Shown: positions 1-5,782 of the stretch, in pieces | Position numbering within the stretch: position 1 is the first letter of the stretch | How the letters are laid out: each line of letters starts with the position of its first letter | Assembly: GCA_027017165.1 (NCBI GenBank) | Contig: JALURF010000087.1 | Span: forward strand, 1 to 12,045 | DNA: 12,045 nt | From: Thermofilaceae archaeon | GTDB taxonomy: Archaea > Thermoproteota > Thermoprotei > Thermofilales > B69-G16 | Direction: 5' to 3' | Translations under genes and position numbers: made by a program | Notes under the pieces: model-generated | Told to the model about the DNA's origin: nothing | The model's database searches: none | Seen by the model: only the letters and a program-made list of their open reading frames with translations

Positions 1-37
1 TAATAACATAAAATCACGGGTCCGACGCCACGGGGCC

Positions 38-50
38 AGGAAGCCCCTAA
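38..50 (+). other. BHB intron in tRNA-Ile acceptor stem (position 5/6)
   Basis: This 13-nt intron reads AGGAAGCCCCTAA. The BHB elements fit in full. The outer helix is GCCAC (27-31) with GTGGC (52-56). The central 4-bp helix is GGGG (32-35) with CCCT (45-48). The two 3-nt bulges are CCA (36-38) and AAC (49-51), each cut between its second and third base. The loop is GGAAGC. Joining 37 to 51 restores the 7-bp acceptor stem. The outer helix and G32 use the 5' leader, so the precursor must still carry its leader when it is cut. Confidence 0.85.
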
Positions 51-81
51 CGTGGCCTAGCGGTGGGGCGTCCGGCTGATA

Positions 82-94
82 ACTATTGGCAGAA
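82..94 (+). other. BHB intron in tRNA-Ile anticodon loop (37/38)
   Basis: This 13-nt intron reads ACTATTGGCAGAA and sits at the canonical position. The central helix pairs C76-T77-G78 with C90-A91-G92; the fourth pair, A79-G89, is a mismatch. The bulges are TAA (80-82) and AAA (93-95). The anticodon stem is the outer helix. Splicing leaves the 7-nt loop CTGATAA. Confidence 0.8.
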
Positions 95-213
95 ACCGGA
101 AGGTCCCGGGTTCAAATCCCGGCGGGCCCACTATTTATCCGAATTCGTGTTTAAGACTTAAAACCAACGATATGACAACCTAAAGCTTTATTAGTAAGTT
201 TAGGTAGTGGCTT

Positions 214-477
214 ATGAACAGACTTTCAGGAGGGAAGACATTGCCGCCTTCAAGTGCAACGGAAATATTACAGGAAGCACTTGGGAGTGCTGTTTTAGTT
301 AGACTTAAAGGCGGGAGAGAGGTGCGTGGTATACTAAAAAGCTTCGACCAACACCTAAACCTCGTGCTTGACAACGCGGAAGAAATGAAAGAAAACAAGT
401 CGAGAAAGCTCGGGCTTATAATAGTCAGAGGAGATAACGTGGTTTTAGTAAGTCCAGTTTTAAGTAGTCAAGGGTAG
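214..477 (+). CDS. Sm-like archaeal protein (LSm/SmAP)
   Basis: This 87-residue protein has the two Sm motifs. Sm1 covers about residues 24-56 and includes GGREVRGILKSFDQHLNLVL; Sm2 is the IIVRGDNVVLVSP block near residues 69-82, with the RGDNV signature. Archaeal Sm-like proteins form heptameric rings that bind U-rich RNA and have been linked to tRNA and other small-RNA metabolism. The first 15 or so residues are a flexible extension. The ATG at 214 follows a purine-rich AGGTAGTGG (202-210). rpl37e starts 5 nt after the stop, a pairing common in archaea that suggests one transcript. The family assignment is secure; the exact paralogue is not. Confidence 0.93.
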   Translation: MNRLSGGKTLPPSSATEILQEALGSAVLVRLKGGREVRGILKSFDQHLNLVLDNAEEMKENKSRKLGLIIVRGDNVVLVSPVLSSQG

Positions 478-482
478 GTTGT

Positions 483-671
483 ATGGTAAAGGGAACAACA
501 TCGTTTGGTAAAAGAGGCAAAAAGAAAACCCATATAAGGTGCCCTAGATGCGGCCGGCACAGCTACAACATTAGGAAGAAATACTGTGCAGCGTGCGGCT
601 GGCGGAGATCTAAGAAGCTCAGAAAATACTCATGGCAGAACAAGAAGGTTACGAGAGTTCGTATTCGTTAA
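483..671 (+). CDS. rpl37e: 50S ribosomal protein L37e
   Basis: This 62-residue basic protein has one zinc-ribbon pair, CPRC (residues 20-23) and CAAC (35-38). The sequence is typical of eukaryotic/archaeal L37e: KRGKKKTHIRCPRCGRHSYN followed by a KYSWQNKK-like C-terminus. L37e is a small 23S-rRNA-binding zinc protein of the large subunit with no bacterial counterpart. The ATG at 483 lies just after the LSm stop and within the AGGTTGT context (476-482), so translation is probably coupled. Length and motifs match the family fully. Confidence 0.96.
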   Translation: MVKGTTSFGKRGKKKTHIRCPRCGRHSYNIRKKYCAACGWRRSKKLRKYSWQNKKVTRVRIR

Positions 672-688
672 AAAGTATCTTAAAGCGC

Positions 689-1135
689 ATGAATCCAGGT
701 AGGAAAATAACTCTCATTCCCTTAGTCCAAGCTAAGAAAGGCGAGAGATTCATAGCTAGAACCTCTCCAAGATGTAAAGCCTGTCCGAAATATGGTTTTT
801 GCGCTCAAAAGCTTAGAGACGGGTTCACGTATGAGGTTGTACAGGTAAGAGACGTAAAGCACTTCTGCCCGGTAGCTAAAAACTATATGGTCGTGGCTGA
901 AGTACGCGAATTGCCGCTGAAGATCGCCATTCCAAAAAGGTATGCGCTGGAAGGGGCTATAATAAACTTCTCCGGAGCGCAATGTGACAAGAAAAAATGC
1001 GTTAACAAAGCTTTTTGTACACCGGAAGGTATTAAGCCCGGGGAAAGAATTAAGATTTTGGAGATTCTTTCTCGGTCTTTGGAGTGTCCTTTGAGCTACG
1101 AGCTTGCTCTCGTTTCTGTTCAACCTCTTTCTTAG
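689..1135 (+). CDS. UPF0179 family cysteine-rich protein
   Basis: An archaeal UPF0179 protein of unknown function, 148 residues from this start. Cysteines fall in paired clusters (CKAC, then a later C, HFCPV, QCDKKKC, FCTPEG, ECPL), which suggests metal or Fe-S binding; that is inference. The C-terminal block GIKPGERIKILEI followed by ECP looks like the conserved family end, so the reading frame is real to its stop. An in-frame ATG at 632 would add 19 residues and overlap rpl37e by 40 nt. I prefer 689 because it clears the rpl37e stop and gives the usual family length, but neither start has a clear ribosome site. The last 86 nt overlap the oppositely oriented FKBP gene. Confidence 0.85.
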   Translation: MNPGRKITLIPLVQAKKGERFIARTSPRCKACPKYGFCAQKLRDGFTYEVVQVRDVKHFCPVAKNYMVVAEVRELPLKIAIPKRYALEGAIINFSGAQCDKKKCVNKAFCTPEGIKPGERIKILEILSRSLECPLSYELALVSVQPLS

Positions 1136-1820
1136 GAAACTCGTATTCCTCTCTAAAAACGACTTTCTCTATATGGGGGAAATATTTCTGAATGTCCCTT
1201 ATTATTCCTCTCACCGCTATGCCGAGGTTTTCCGCTGATAGGATGCGGACTGGCAAGATTATTGTAGCAACTTTCTCTCTGACTCTAACTCTGATATCCT
1301 TCCTGGATAAAGCCCTTTTAAGCCAGCGATATGCAAGCTCGCGGAGCTTTTCCGATGGTTCCTTCAAAACCTTTACCACTTTCACATCGTATATTAGAGT
1401 TTTACCAGCTAATGGATGATTAAAATCTAAAGTAACTCTCCCTCCTCCGACACTCCTTATAATTGCACGTTGTCCGTTAATTTCAATTTCTTCGTTAACT
1501 CTCGGAATAATACCTCTTCTACTTAATTCCCTAGCCGAAATAATCTTGATTTTCGCCGGATCTCTTTTCCCAAATGCTTTTTCTGGCGGCAGTTCTATAG
1601 TAGCTGTTTCTCCTTCTTTAAGTTTTACAATTTCTTCTTCTAAACTTTTAAACATCATGCCTTCGCCAATAATAACGAGTTCCGGCTCGTATTTCGTATT
1701 CTCATCAAATATTCCCCCCTCTTTCGCTTTCTCCTCTACGGTAGTGTCGATGATTTTTTGATCATCTTTGTTGTAGACCGTGTATTCTATTAGCACGAAT
1801 GCTCCCTTTTTCAAAGTCAT
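1050..1820 (-). CDS. FKBP-type peptidyl-prolyl cis-trans isomerase, SlyD-like
   Basis: This 256-residue protein has the FKBP fold split by an insert-in-flap domain, as in SlyD and archaeal FKBPs. Residues 1-85 carry the first half, including LVIIGEGMM and the LPPEKAFGKRDP stretch. The insert follows (about 85-135), then FNHPLAGKTLIYDVKVVKV closes the fold (about 133-152). A further 100 residues form a C-terminal extension common in the crenarchaeal long type, ending in a charged, low-complexity tail. The enzyme isomerises prolyl bonds and acts as a chaperone in the cytosol. The ATG at 1820 has GGGGG 5 nt upstream and a TATA box at 1871-1876. The tail is encoded opposite the UPF0179 gene. Confidence 0.92.
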   Translation of the reverse strand: MTLKKGAFVLIEYTVYNKDDQKIIDTTVEEKAKEGGIFDENTKYEPELVIIGEGMMFKSLEEEIVKLKEGETATIELPPEKAFGKRDPAKIKIISARELSRRGIIPRVNEEIEINGQRAIIRSVGGGRVTLDFNHPLAGKTLIYDVKVVKVLKEPSEKLRELAYRWLKRALSRKDIRVRVREKVATIILPVRILSAENLGIAVRGIIRDIQKYFPHIEKVVFREEYEFPKKEVEQKREQARSSKDTPKTEKESPKS

Positions 1821-1870
1821 ATAAACCCCCTATATCACCTTAGATGTACGCAGGTTGTCATATACACTCA

Positions 1871-1876
1871 TATAAA
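1871..1876 (-). promoter_or_regulatory. TATA box for the FKBP gene
   Basis: The minus strand reads TTTATA here, about 53 nt upstream of the FKBP start. With initiation about 25 nt downstream this gives a leader of roughly 27 nt that contains the GGGGG ribosome site at 1826-1830. It lies just upstream of the cmk stop. Position and composition are the only evidence. Confidence 0.45.
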
Positions 1877-1882
1877 TATTTA

Positions 1883-2443
1883 TTATCCCTGGAGGTTTTT
1901 GCGCCGTATGATCCGCTCCATGAAAACCGTTAATATGGCTTTTATATCCTCTATGTTCAGGACTGACGTATCAATTATTAAATCGAATATACTCCAATCA
2001 TCGAGATCTATGCCATAGTATTTCTTGGCTCTCTCTCTATTACTCCGCTCTCTAAAAAGTATCTCACGGGCCGCCTCATCCAGCGTCTTTCTATCTCTTT
2101 CAGCTAATCGTCGGCTTCTAACTTGTAATGGAGCTTTAAAAAATATCTTCACATTCGCGAAATCTTTTACAATCCAAGCCGCCAAATGTCCCTCTATAAC
2201 TACGCCCCCCTTCTTCGCCTCTTCCAACGCCCTCTCATCTATTTCCCTGTCTATTGAGGGATCTTTTTCCGCAAGTTTATGAAGTTCGAGAAGAGACAAG
2301 CCCTTTTCACGCGCGTATTCTCTGAAAAGCTGTCCGCTGGAAACATAGCGTAGATTATATTTATGAGCTATGAATTTGGCGTATGTCGTTTTACCGCTCG
2401 CCGGTTGTCCACTTATAGCCACTGTTAACTTTTTCTTGGACAA
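1883..2443 (-). CDS. cmk: Cytidylate kinase (archaeal type)
   Basis: This 186-residue P-loop kinase transfers phosphate from ATP to CMP or dCMP. The Walker A motif is GQPASGKT (residues 11-18). The NMP-binding region follows (YVSSGQLFREYA), then VVIEGHLAAW and the lid region with AERDRKT and RERSNRERAKKYYGID, all typical of archaeal Cmk. The start is TTG at 2443, 9 nt after the rpl34e stop; the protein needs this start to keep the N-terminal beta strand. The rpl34e-cmk pairing is common in crenarchaea, where cmk is embedded in ribosomal-protein genes. I see no separate promoter, so it is probably co-transcribed with rpl34e. Confidence 0.93.
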   Translation of the reverse strand: MSKKKLTVAISGQPASGKTTYAKFIAHKYNLRYVSSGQLFREYAREKGLSLLELHKLAEKDPSIDREIDERALEEAKKGGVVIEGHLAAWIVKDFANVKIFFKAPLQVRSRRLAERDRKTLDEAAREILFRERSNRERAKKYYGIDLDDWSIFDLIIDTSVLNIEDIKAILTVFMERIIRRKNLQG

Positions 2444-2452
2444 GATTTCAGC

Positions 2453-2722
2453 CTACAGTGGATAAGTATTTCTGACAGCCGACTTAAGTAGAGCTCTTAG
2501 ACATGAATGACAAAAATAGCCTCCATAGGGACGTTGAGGAGGTCTGTGCCCTTTTCTTTCTTCTTTAGCAGTCATCTTGGGATAACCATGTAGTGGTTTT
2601 TTACATATGGCGCATTTTGGCACGTCGTGTTTTTTGGGTAAGACTCTTACTACTAATCTTCCTCCAGGCGTTCTAACTAGTTTTCTTTTCGTCGTCCTTG
2701 ATCTAAGAGCCGGCCTTGGCAT
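2453..2722 (-). CDS. rpl34e: 50S ribosomal protein L34e
   Basis: This 89-residue protein begins MPRPALRSRT, the typical L34e opening, and carries TPGGRLVVRV, then zinc ligands CAIC and CHSC around residues 38-41 and 72-75, with LHGYPKMTAKEERKGHRPPQ between them. L34e is a large-subunit protein shared by archaea and eukaryotes. The frame stays open upstream to 2764, but the family N-terminus fixes the ATG at 2722; an ATG at 2734 would add four residues. It is transcribed away from rpl14e out of a shared 88-bp gap. Confidence 0.95.
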   Translation of the reverse strand: MPRPALRSRTTKRKLVRTPGGRLVVRVLPKKHDVPKCAICKKPLHGYPKMTAKEERKGHRPPQRPYGGYFCHSCLRALLKSAVRNTYPL

Positions 2723-2766
2723 ATTGCTTCCCATCACTGTGTTTAGGAGTCTAAACAACAGCAATG

Positions 2767-2774
2767 TTTAAAAG
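2767..2774. promoter_or_regulatory. Shared TATA-like element between rpl34e and rpl14e
   Basis: The sequence TTTAAAAG (CTTTTAAA on the minus strand) lies centrally in the gap, about 45 nt upstream of the rpl34e start and about 37 nt upstream of the rpl14e start. A near-palindromic TATA core could serve both directions. Only position and composition support it. Confidence 0.4.
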
Positions 2775-2810
2775 TTTTTCTTCTTTAGTAGTGGTCTGGT
2801 GGTAGCGTAT

Positions 2811-3098
2811 ATGCCAAAGGTGATAGACGTCGGGAGAATATGCGTAAAAATAGCTGGTAGAGAAGCGGGAAGAAAATGCGTAATTGTAGATATCATAAAT
2901 GAAAACTTTGTAGTTGTTACGGGGCCTAAAACGTTGACAGGAGTTAAGAGGCGAAGAGTAAACGTGAAACATATAGAACCGACGCCCCATAAGATTAGAA
3001 TATCCAAGGGCGCTAGCGATGAAGAAGTTATCTCGGCGCTGGAAGAGGCCGGGTTGATAGCTGAAATGAAAAAGGAAATTGTGCCCAGCATTAGCTAG
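2811..3098 (+). CDS. rpl14e: 50S ribosomal protein L14e
   Basis: This 95-residue protein contains the KOW-like SH3 barrel of L14e: MPKVIDVGRICVKIAGREAG followed by CVIVDIINENFVVVTGPK and GVKRRRVNVKHIEPTP. The ATG at 2811 matches the family N-terminus and has GGTGGT at 2798-2803. An in-frame upstream start at 2799 would add only four unconserved residues. The stop TAG at 3096-3098 directly abuts the cbf5 reading frame. The rpl14e-cbf5 pairing is common in crenarchaea and suggests a single transcript joining ribosome and rRNA-modification genes. Confidence 0.95.
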   Translation: MPKVIDVGRICVKIAGREAGRKCVIVDIINENFVVVTGPKTLTGVKRRRVNVKHIEPTPHKIRISKGASDEEVISALEEAGLIAEMKKEIVPSIS

Positions 3099-3107
3099 GT
3101 GGAAGAG

Positions 3108-4105
3108 GTGAAAAAACGAGAGATTCTAATAAGAGCAGAGGAAGAGACGGATCCAAGATACGGAAAACCTCCATCAGAGAGAAGTGTCGAGGAACTGATA
3201 GAAACCGGTGTAATCAATTTAGATAAGCCCGTAGGACCCTCGAGTCATGAGGTCACAGCTTGGATAAAGAGAATATTACCAGTTAAGAAAATAGCTCATG
3301 CAGGGACCCTAGAACCTCCCTGATGGGAGGTGGGGGATATCCCAAAGTCTCAGGTATCTTGCCGATAACTTTAAACAAAGCCGTAAAACTGATACCAGTG
3401 CTGCTTAAAGAGGATAAAGAGTATATCTGTGTAATGAAACTTCACGGAGATGTCAGCGATAGGAAACTTAAAGCTGTTTTAAGAGAATTCCAAGGTCCAA
3501 TATATCAACGACCTCCCTTGAGATCTGCTGTAAAAAGAGTTGTGAGAATCAGGAAAATCTATAAAATTGATATGCTGGAACGCGAAAATCGCTATGTCTT
3601 ACTTAGAATATGGTGTGAAGCCGGAACTTATATCAGAAAACTCTGCCACGACATAGGAGAAGTTCTCGGAGTCGGCGCCCACATGTACGAGCTTAGGAGA
3701 ATACGAGCTGGAAGCCTCTCCGAAAAAACCAACATGGCGACACTACAAGACGTGGTTGACTCCTATGTTTTGTGGAGAGAACACGATATCGAGGATTATA
3801 TTAGGAGGGTTATACTGCCCATGGAGGTGGCTGTAGAGCATATACCCAAGGTTGTGATAAGGGATTCAGCTGTTGATGCCATATGTCACGGTGCGGCGCT
3901 GGCAGTACCTGGAATTCTTCACGTAGAAACAGGAATAAGAGTTAACGATGTAGTAGCTATTTTCACGTTAAAGGGCGAATTGGTAGCCATAGGAAAAGCT
4001 CGCATGAGGAGCGAAGAGATGGTCTCGAGTAAAAGAGGAATAGCCGTGAAAACAACTCAAGTTTTAATGTCTCCCGGTACTTACCCACCCTTATGGAGAC
4101 AGTAA
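3108..4105 (+). CDS. cbf5: Pseudouridine synthase Cbf5 (TruB family), split by a 26-nt BHB intron
   Basis: Cbf5 is the catalytic subunit of H/ACA RNPs, converting guided uridines in rRNA to pseudouridine; it can also act on tRNA U55. Coding is 3108-3312 joined to 3339-4105 (323 residues). Exon 1 ends in KIAHAGTL and meets an in-frame stop at 3321-3323 if unspliced. Splicing gives GTLDPKVSGILPI, with the essential catalytic aspartate (residue 69) made from a split codon, G|AT. Downstream are LLKEDKEYICVMKLHGD, the GTYIRKLCHDIG block and a C-terminal PUA domain (about 235-323: VVIRDSAVDAICHGA to MSPGTYP). GTG at 3108 has AGGTGG at 3097-3102; GTG at 3099, abutting the rpl14e stop, is the alternative and adds three residues. 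Confidence 0.95.
3313..3338 (+). other. BHB intron in cbf5 mRNA
   Basis: This 26-nt insertion has a near-canonical BHB. The outer helix is GGGA (3303-3306) with TCCC (3340-3343). The central helix is CCCT (3307-3310) with GGGG (3333-3336), one pair being G-T. The bulges are AGA (3311-3313) and ATA (3337-3339), cut at 3312/3313 and 3338/3339. The inner helix is ACCTCCC (3314-3320) with GGGAGGT (3325-3331) around a TGAT loop; G3332 is left over. An alternative register gives a 4-nt bulge with the same cut sites. Among the splice points that restore frame, only this one fits the BHB and restores Asp. Introns at this gene are known in crenarchaea. Confidence 0.93.
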
Positions 4106-4138
4106 AGTAAATAAGCTGTACGCCACTTAATATATGAA

Positions 4139-4235
4139 GCCGGGGTGGCCGAGTGGTTTAAGGCGCGGGCCTGGAGCATTCCTGGAAAGCCCGTGTCCCG
4201 TCAGGGACGCCCGGGTTCGAATCCCGGCCCCGGCG
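4139..4235 (+). tRNA. tRNA-Ser(GGA) with an intron
   Basis: The acceptor stem is GCCGGGG/CCCCGGC with discriminator G73 at 4235. The D-stem is GCC/GGC, the anticodon stem CGGGC/GCCCG, and the long variable arm GTCCC-GTCA-GGGAC marks a class II tRNA. The T-arm is CCGGG/CCCGG with loop TTCGAAT. The 18-nt anticodon loop holds an 11-nt intron; spliced, it is CTGGAGA with anticodon GGA (4173-4175). The long variable arm, G73 and anticodon agree on serine. No CCA is encoded. tRNA-Arg follows after 16 nt. Confidence 0.95.
4177..4187 (+). other. Minimal BHB intron in tRNA-Ser (37/38)
   Basis: This 11-nt intron reads CATTCCTGGAA. The central helix is CTGG (4171-4174) with CTGG (4182-4185), using two G-T wobbles. 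The bulges are AGC (4175-4177) and AAA (4186-4188). Only ATTC is left for the loop, so there is no inner helix. This is near the smallest size possible for the motif. Confidence 0.85.
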
Positions 4236-4251
4236 TCTACTTAGTATTGAG

Positions 4252-4339
<88 letters not shown>

Positions 4340-4381
4340 TCATTCTCATAAAATATATAACTCTATGAGAAGGAGAGTTAC

Positions 4382-4822
4382 TTGGTGTTCAACTTGAATG
4401 ATTACTTAGAGTACAAGGGATATAGAGTAGCGAAAGATAGAAGATACGCGAAGACCCATGAATGGATCAAAGTTATTGAGAACAATTACGCTTTGGTAGG
4501 GATTAGCGATTACGCTCAGAAAAAGCTTAGAGATATAGTGATGGTTGAGGAACCGGAACTTAGAAGATATTCGAAAGGAGAACGAATAACTGTAGTAGAG
4601 TCGATTAAAAGTATAGGTGATGTTTACGCGCCGGTAGATTGTGTAGTGGTGGCGTGGAATGAGGATTTAATGGATAATCCGATGCTGATTTCTGAAGATC
4701 CTTATGGAGATGGTTGGATAGTAAAAGTTATGGTGGAAAACAAGTCTCAGCTAGAGGACTTATTGACTCCTGAAGAATATTTGGAATTGATAAAAGAGGA
4801 GGAAGCAGGCAACCATACGTAG
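4382..4822 (+). CDS. gcvH: Glycine cleavage system H protein (lipoyl carrier)
   Basis: This 146-residue protein carries the lipoyl domain of GcvH, which shuttles the aminomethyl intermediate between the P, T and L proteins of the glycine cleavage system; archaeal homologues may also be general lipoate carriers. Diagnostic pieces are AKTHEWIKV (23-31), GISDYAQKKLRDIV (40-53) and VVESIKSIGDVYAPV (71-85), with Lys76 the predicted lipoylation site, then NEDLMDNPMLISEDPYGDGW. AGGAG at 4371-4375 lies 6 nt before TTG 4382 and 9 nt before GTG 4385, so the start is uncertain by one codon. No other glycine-cleavage gene is in the window. It begins 44 nt after tRNA-Arg. Confidence 0.93.
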   Translation: MVFNLNDYLEYKGYRVAKDRRYAKTHEWIKVIENNYALVGISDYAQKKLRDIVMVEEPELRRYSKGERITVVESIKSIGDVYAPVDCVVVAWNEDLMDNPMLISEDPYGDGWIVKVMVENKSQLEDLLTPEEYLELIKEEEAGNHT

Positions 4823-4878
4823 TAGGCGTTTATTTTTAATAGCACACACTCTATTTTAAAACCGAGAAAAGCTAAGGG

Positions 4879-5217
4879 GTGTCTGCTATCCCAAAGTTCA
4901 TTAAACTGCGAGACATCAAGGACCTAGTAAATATCGTAGTTACAACTCAAATACCCTTAATCCACCATGCTAGGATACGGGGGAGACACGTATATTTCGT
5001 CCCGTTCTTGCCCGTGGGCGATTCAAGCATAATATACTACGTAGAGCGCGAAGAGCCCATAAAAGGGAGCTACCTCATATATAATAACTTCGATGGAAGC
5101 ATAACTTACAGCGATAGGATACTGAATGACGCAAAGTTATCGTTTATTCCGGTTATAGAGGTTGAAGAACAGAATATTCTCCCGGAGAAAATATTTAAAC
5201 CTTTAAAGAAGAAATGA
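4879..5217 (+). CDS. Hypothetical protein, 112 residues
   Basis: I do not recognise this protein. It is soluble, rich in beta-prone hydrophobic stretches (HVYFVPFLPVG, SSIIYYVE, GSYLIYNN, LSFIPVIEVE) with a basic C-terminus ending KPLKKK, and has no cysteine pairs, signal peptide or membrane segment. The start is GTG at 4879, with an AT-rich TATA-like ATTTTAAAA about 22-25 nt upstream, consistent with a leaderless transcript. Codon use looks like that of its neighbours. It lies between gcvH and the convergent acetyltransferase gene; the context says little about function. Confidence 0.75.
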   Translation: MSAIPKFIKLRDIKDLVNIVVTTQIPLIHHARIRGRHVYFVPFLPVGDSSIIYYVEREEPIKGSYLIYNNFDGSITYSDRILNDAKLSFIPVIEVEEQNILPEKIFKPLKKK

Positions 5218-5220
5218 AAA

Positions 5221-5279
5221 TGCCGATGACGAAAACTTCCGGCAGCGAGTGATGCGCGAAACTTACCCGTCGTGAGGCA
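5221..5279 (+). ncRNA. Candidate C/D-box sRNA
   Basis: This 59-nt segment fills the gap between two convergent genes and is about 57% G+C, well above its surroundings. The ends pair as TGCC (5221-5224) with GGCA (5276-5279). Inside them are a C-like box ATGACGA (5226-5232, 6 of 7 to RTGATGA), a 12-nt spacer, a weak D'-like GCGA (5245-5248), a C'-like box GTGATGC (5249-5255, 6 of 7), and a D-like GTGA (5272-5275). The layout resembles a kink-turn with sheared GA pairs. The D boxes depart from CTGA and the second guide interval is 16 nt rather than 12, so this is only a candidate. I did not identify a target. Confidence 0.38.
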
Positions 5280-5286
5280 AGCATTA

Positions 5287-5763
5287 CTAAACTCTTCTAG
5301 CCATTAAATAAGCATCTTCTCCATCGAGGTAGTACTTCTTTATTCGATCTACTATTGAAAAACCGAGTTTTTGGTATAGCCGTATAGCGGGTACATTAGA
5401 AACTCTGACTTCTAGATAACATTCATTCACTTTATACCTCTCCTTGAGGGCATTTATTGCCTTCTCCATTAAGGCTTGTCCTATTCCTCTTCTTCTCATC
5501 TCCGGCATAACCGCTATCGATATTATATGTCCTCTTCTACCAACCTCCAATCCTCCAATTTTGAGCCTACCATACTCAACTCTACACATAACGTATCCGA
5601 CTACTTTACCATTGCTTTCGGCCACTAAGAACGATTCGGGGTAGTTAACGTAGTGCTGCATGAAAAAATAGGCTGGGTAATTTTCCGGGAGGCACATACG
5701 GTTTATATTTATAACGGCATCTAAGTCCTCTGGCTTAAACTCTCTGATTATATAGTCGCTCAT
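5287..5763 (-). CDS. GNAT N-acetyltransferase, RimI/Ard1 type
   Basis: This 158-residue GNAT protein most resembles archaeal RimI/Ard1 enzymes that acetylate the alpha-amino group of protein N-termini using acetyl-CoA. The opening YIIREFKPEDLDAVININ, the NYPAYFFMQH region (residues 28-37), ISIAVMPEMRRRGIGQALM (80-98) with the acetyl-CoA pyrophosphate loop RRRGIG, and YLEVRVSNVPAIRLYQKLGF (120-139) are classic for this group. It starts 19 nt after the tbp stop on the same strand, so it is probably in the tbp transcript. GGGA lies 7 nt before the ATG at 5763. Confidence 0.92.
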   Translation of the reverse strand: MSDYIIREFKPEDLDAVININRMCLPENYPAYFFMQHYVNYPESFLVAESNGKVVGYVMCRVEYGRLKIGGLEVGRRGHIISIAVMPEMRRRGIGQALMEKAINALKERYKVNECYLEVRVSNVPAIRLYQKLGFSIVDRIKKYYLDGEDAYLMARRV

Positions 5764-5782
5764 TCTCGAATCCCGGCAAGGG

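Larger units (their letters stand above)
33..130 (+). tRNA. tRNA-Ile(GAU) with two introns
   Basis: The parts read in order: acceptor 5' strand GGGCC (33-37), an intron, acceptor CG (51-52), T8 G9, a D-arm with stem GCC/GGC, anticodon stem TCCGG/CCGGA (71-75 and 96-100), anticodon GAT at 78-80, T-stem CCGGG/CCCGG with loop TTCAAAT, acceptor CGGGCCC (123-129), discriminator A130. After removal of 38-50 and 82-94 the molecule is 72 nt and all stems pair perfectly. The second intron is at the usual site 37/38; the first is unusual, lying between acceptor positions 5 and 6. No CCA is encoded. The isoleucine assignment rests on the GAT anticodon and A73. A weak TATA-like AT-rich tract lies just upstream (5-14). 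Confidence 0.9.

Noticed and set aside
33..52. A split or permuted tRNA-Ile, or a tRNA pseudogene with a broken acceptor stem
   Set aside because: All parts are in normal order and 13 nt can be removed by a complete BHB to give a perfect 7-bp stem.
632..688. Upstream ATG for the UPF0179 protein at 632
   Set aside because: It overlaps rpl37e by 40 nt and adds 19 residues that do not resemble the family; no ribosome site favours it. Not excluded.
1192..1761. Two serine/threonine-rich frames on the plus strand inside the FKBP gene
   Set aside because: They are antisense shadows of a well-supported FKBP gene, with low-complexity, unlike-protein composition.
3099..3325. cbf5 as two separate genes or a sequencing error (short protein ending at 3323 and a second from ATG 3323)
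   Set aside because: The 26-nt insert forms a BHB and its removal recreates the catalytic GTLDP motif; the ATG at 3323 lies within the intron.
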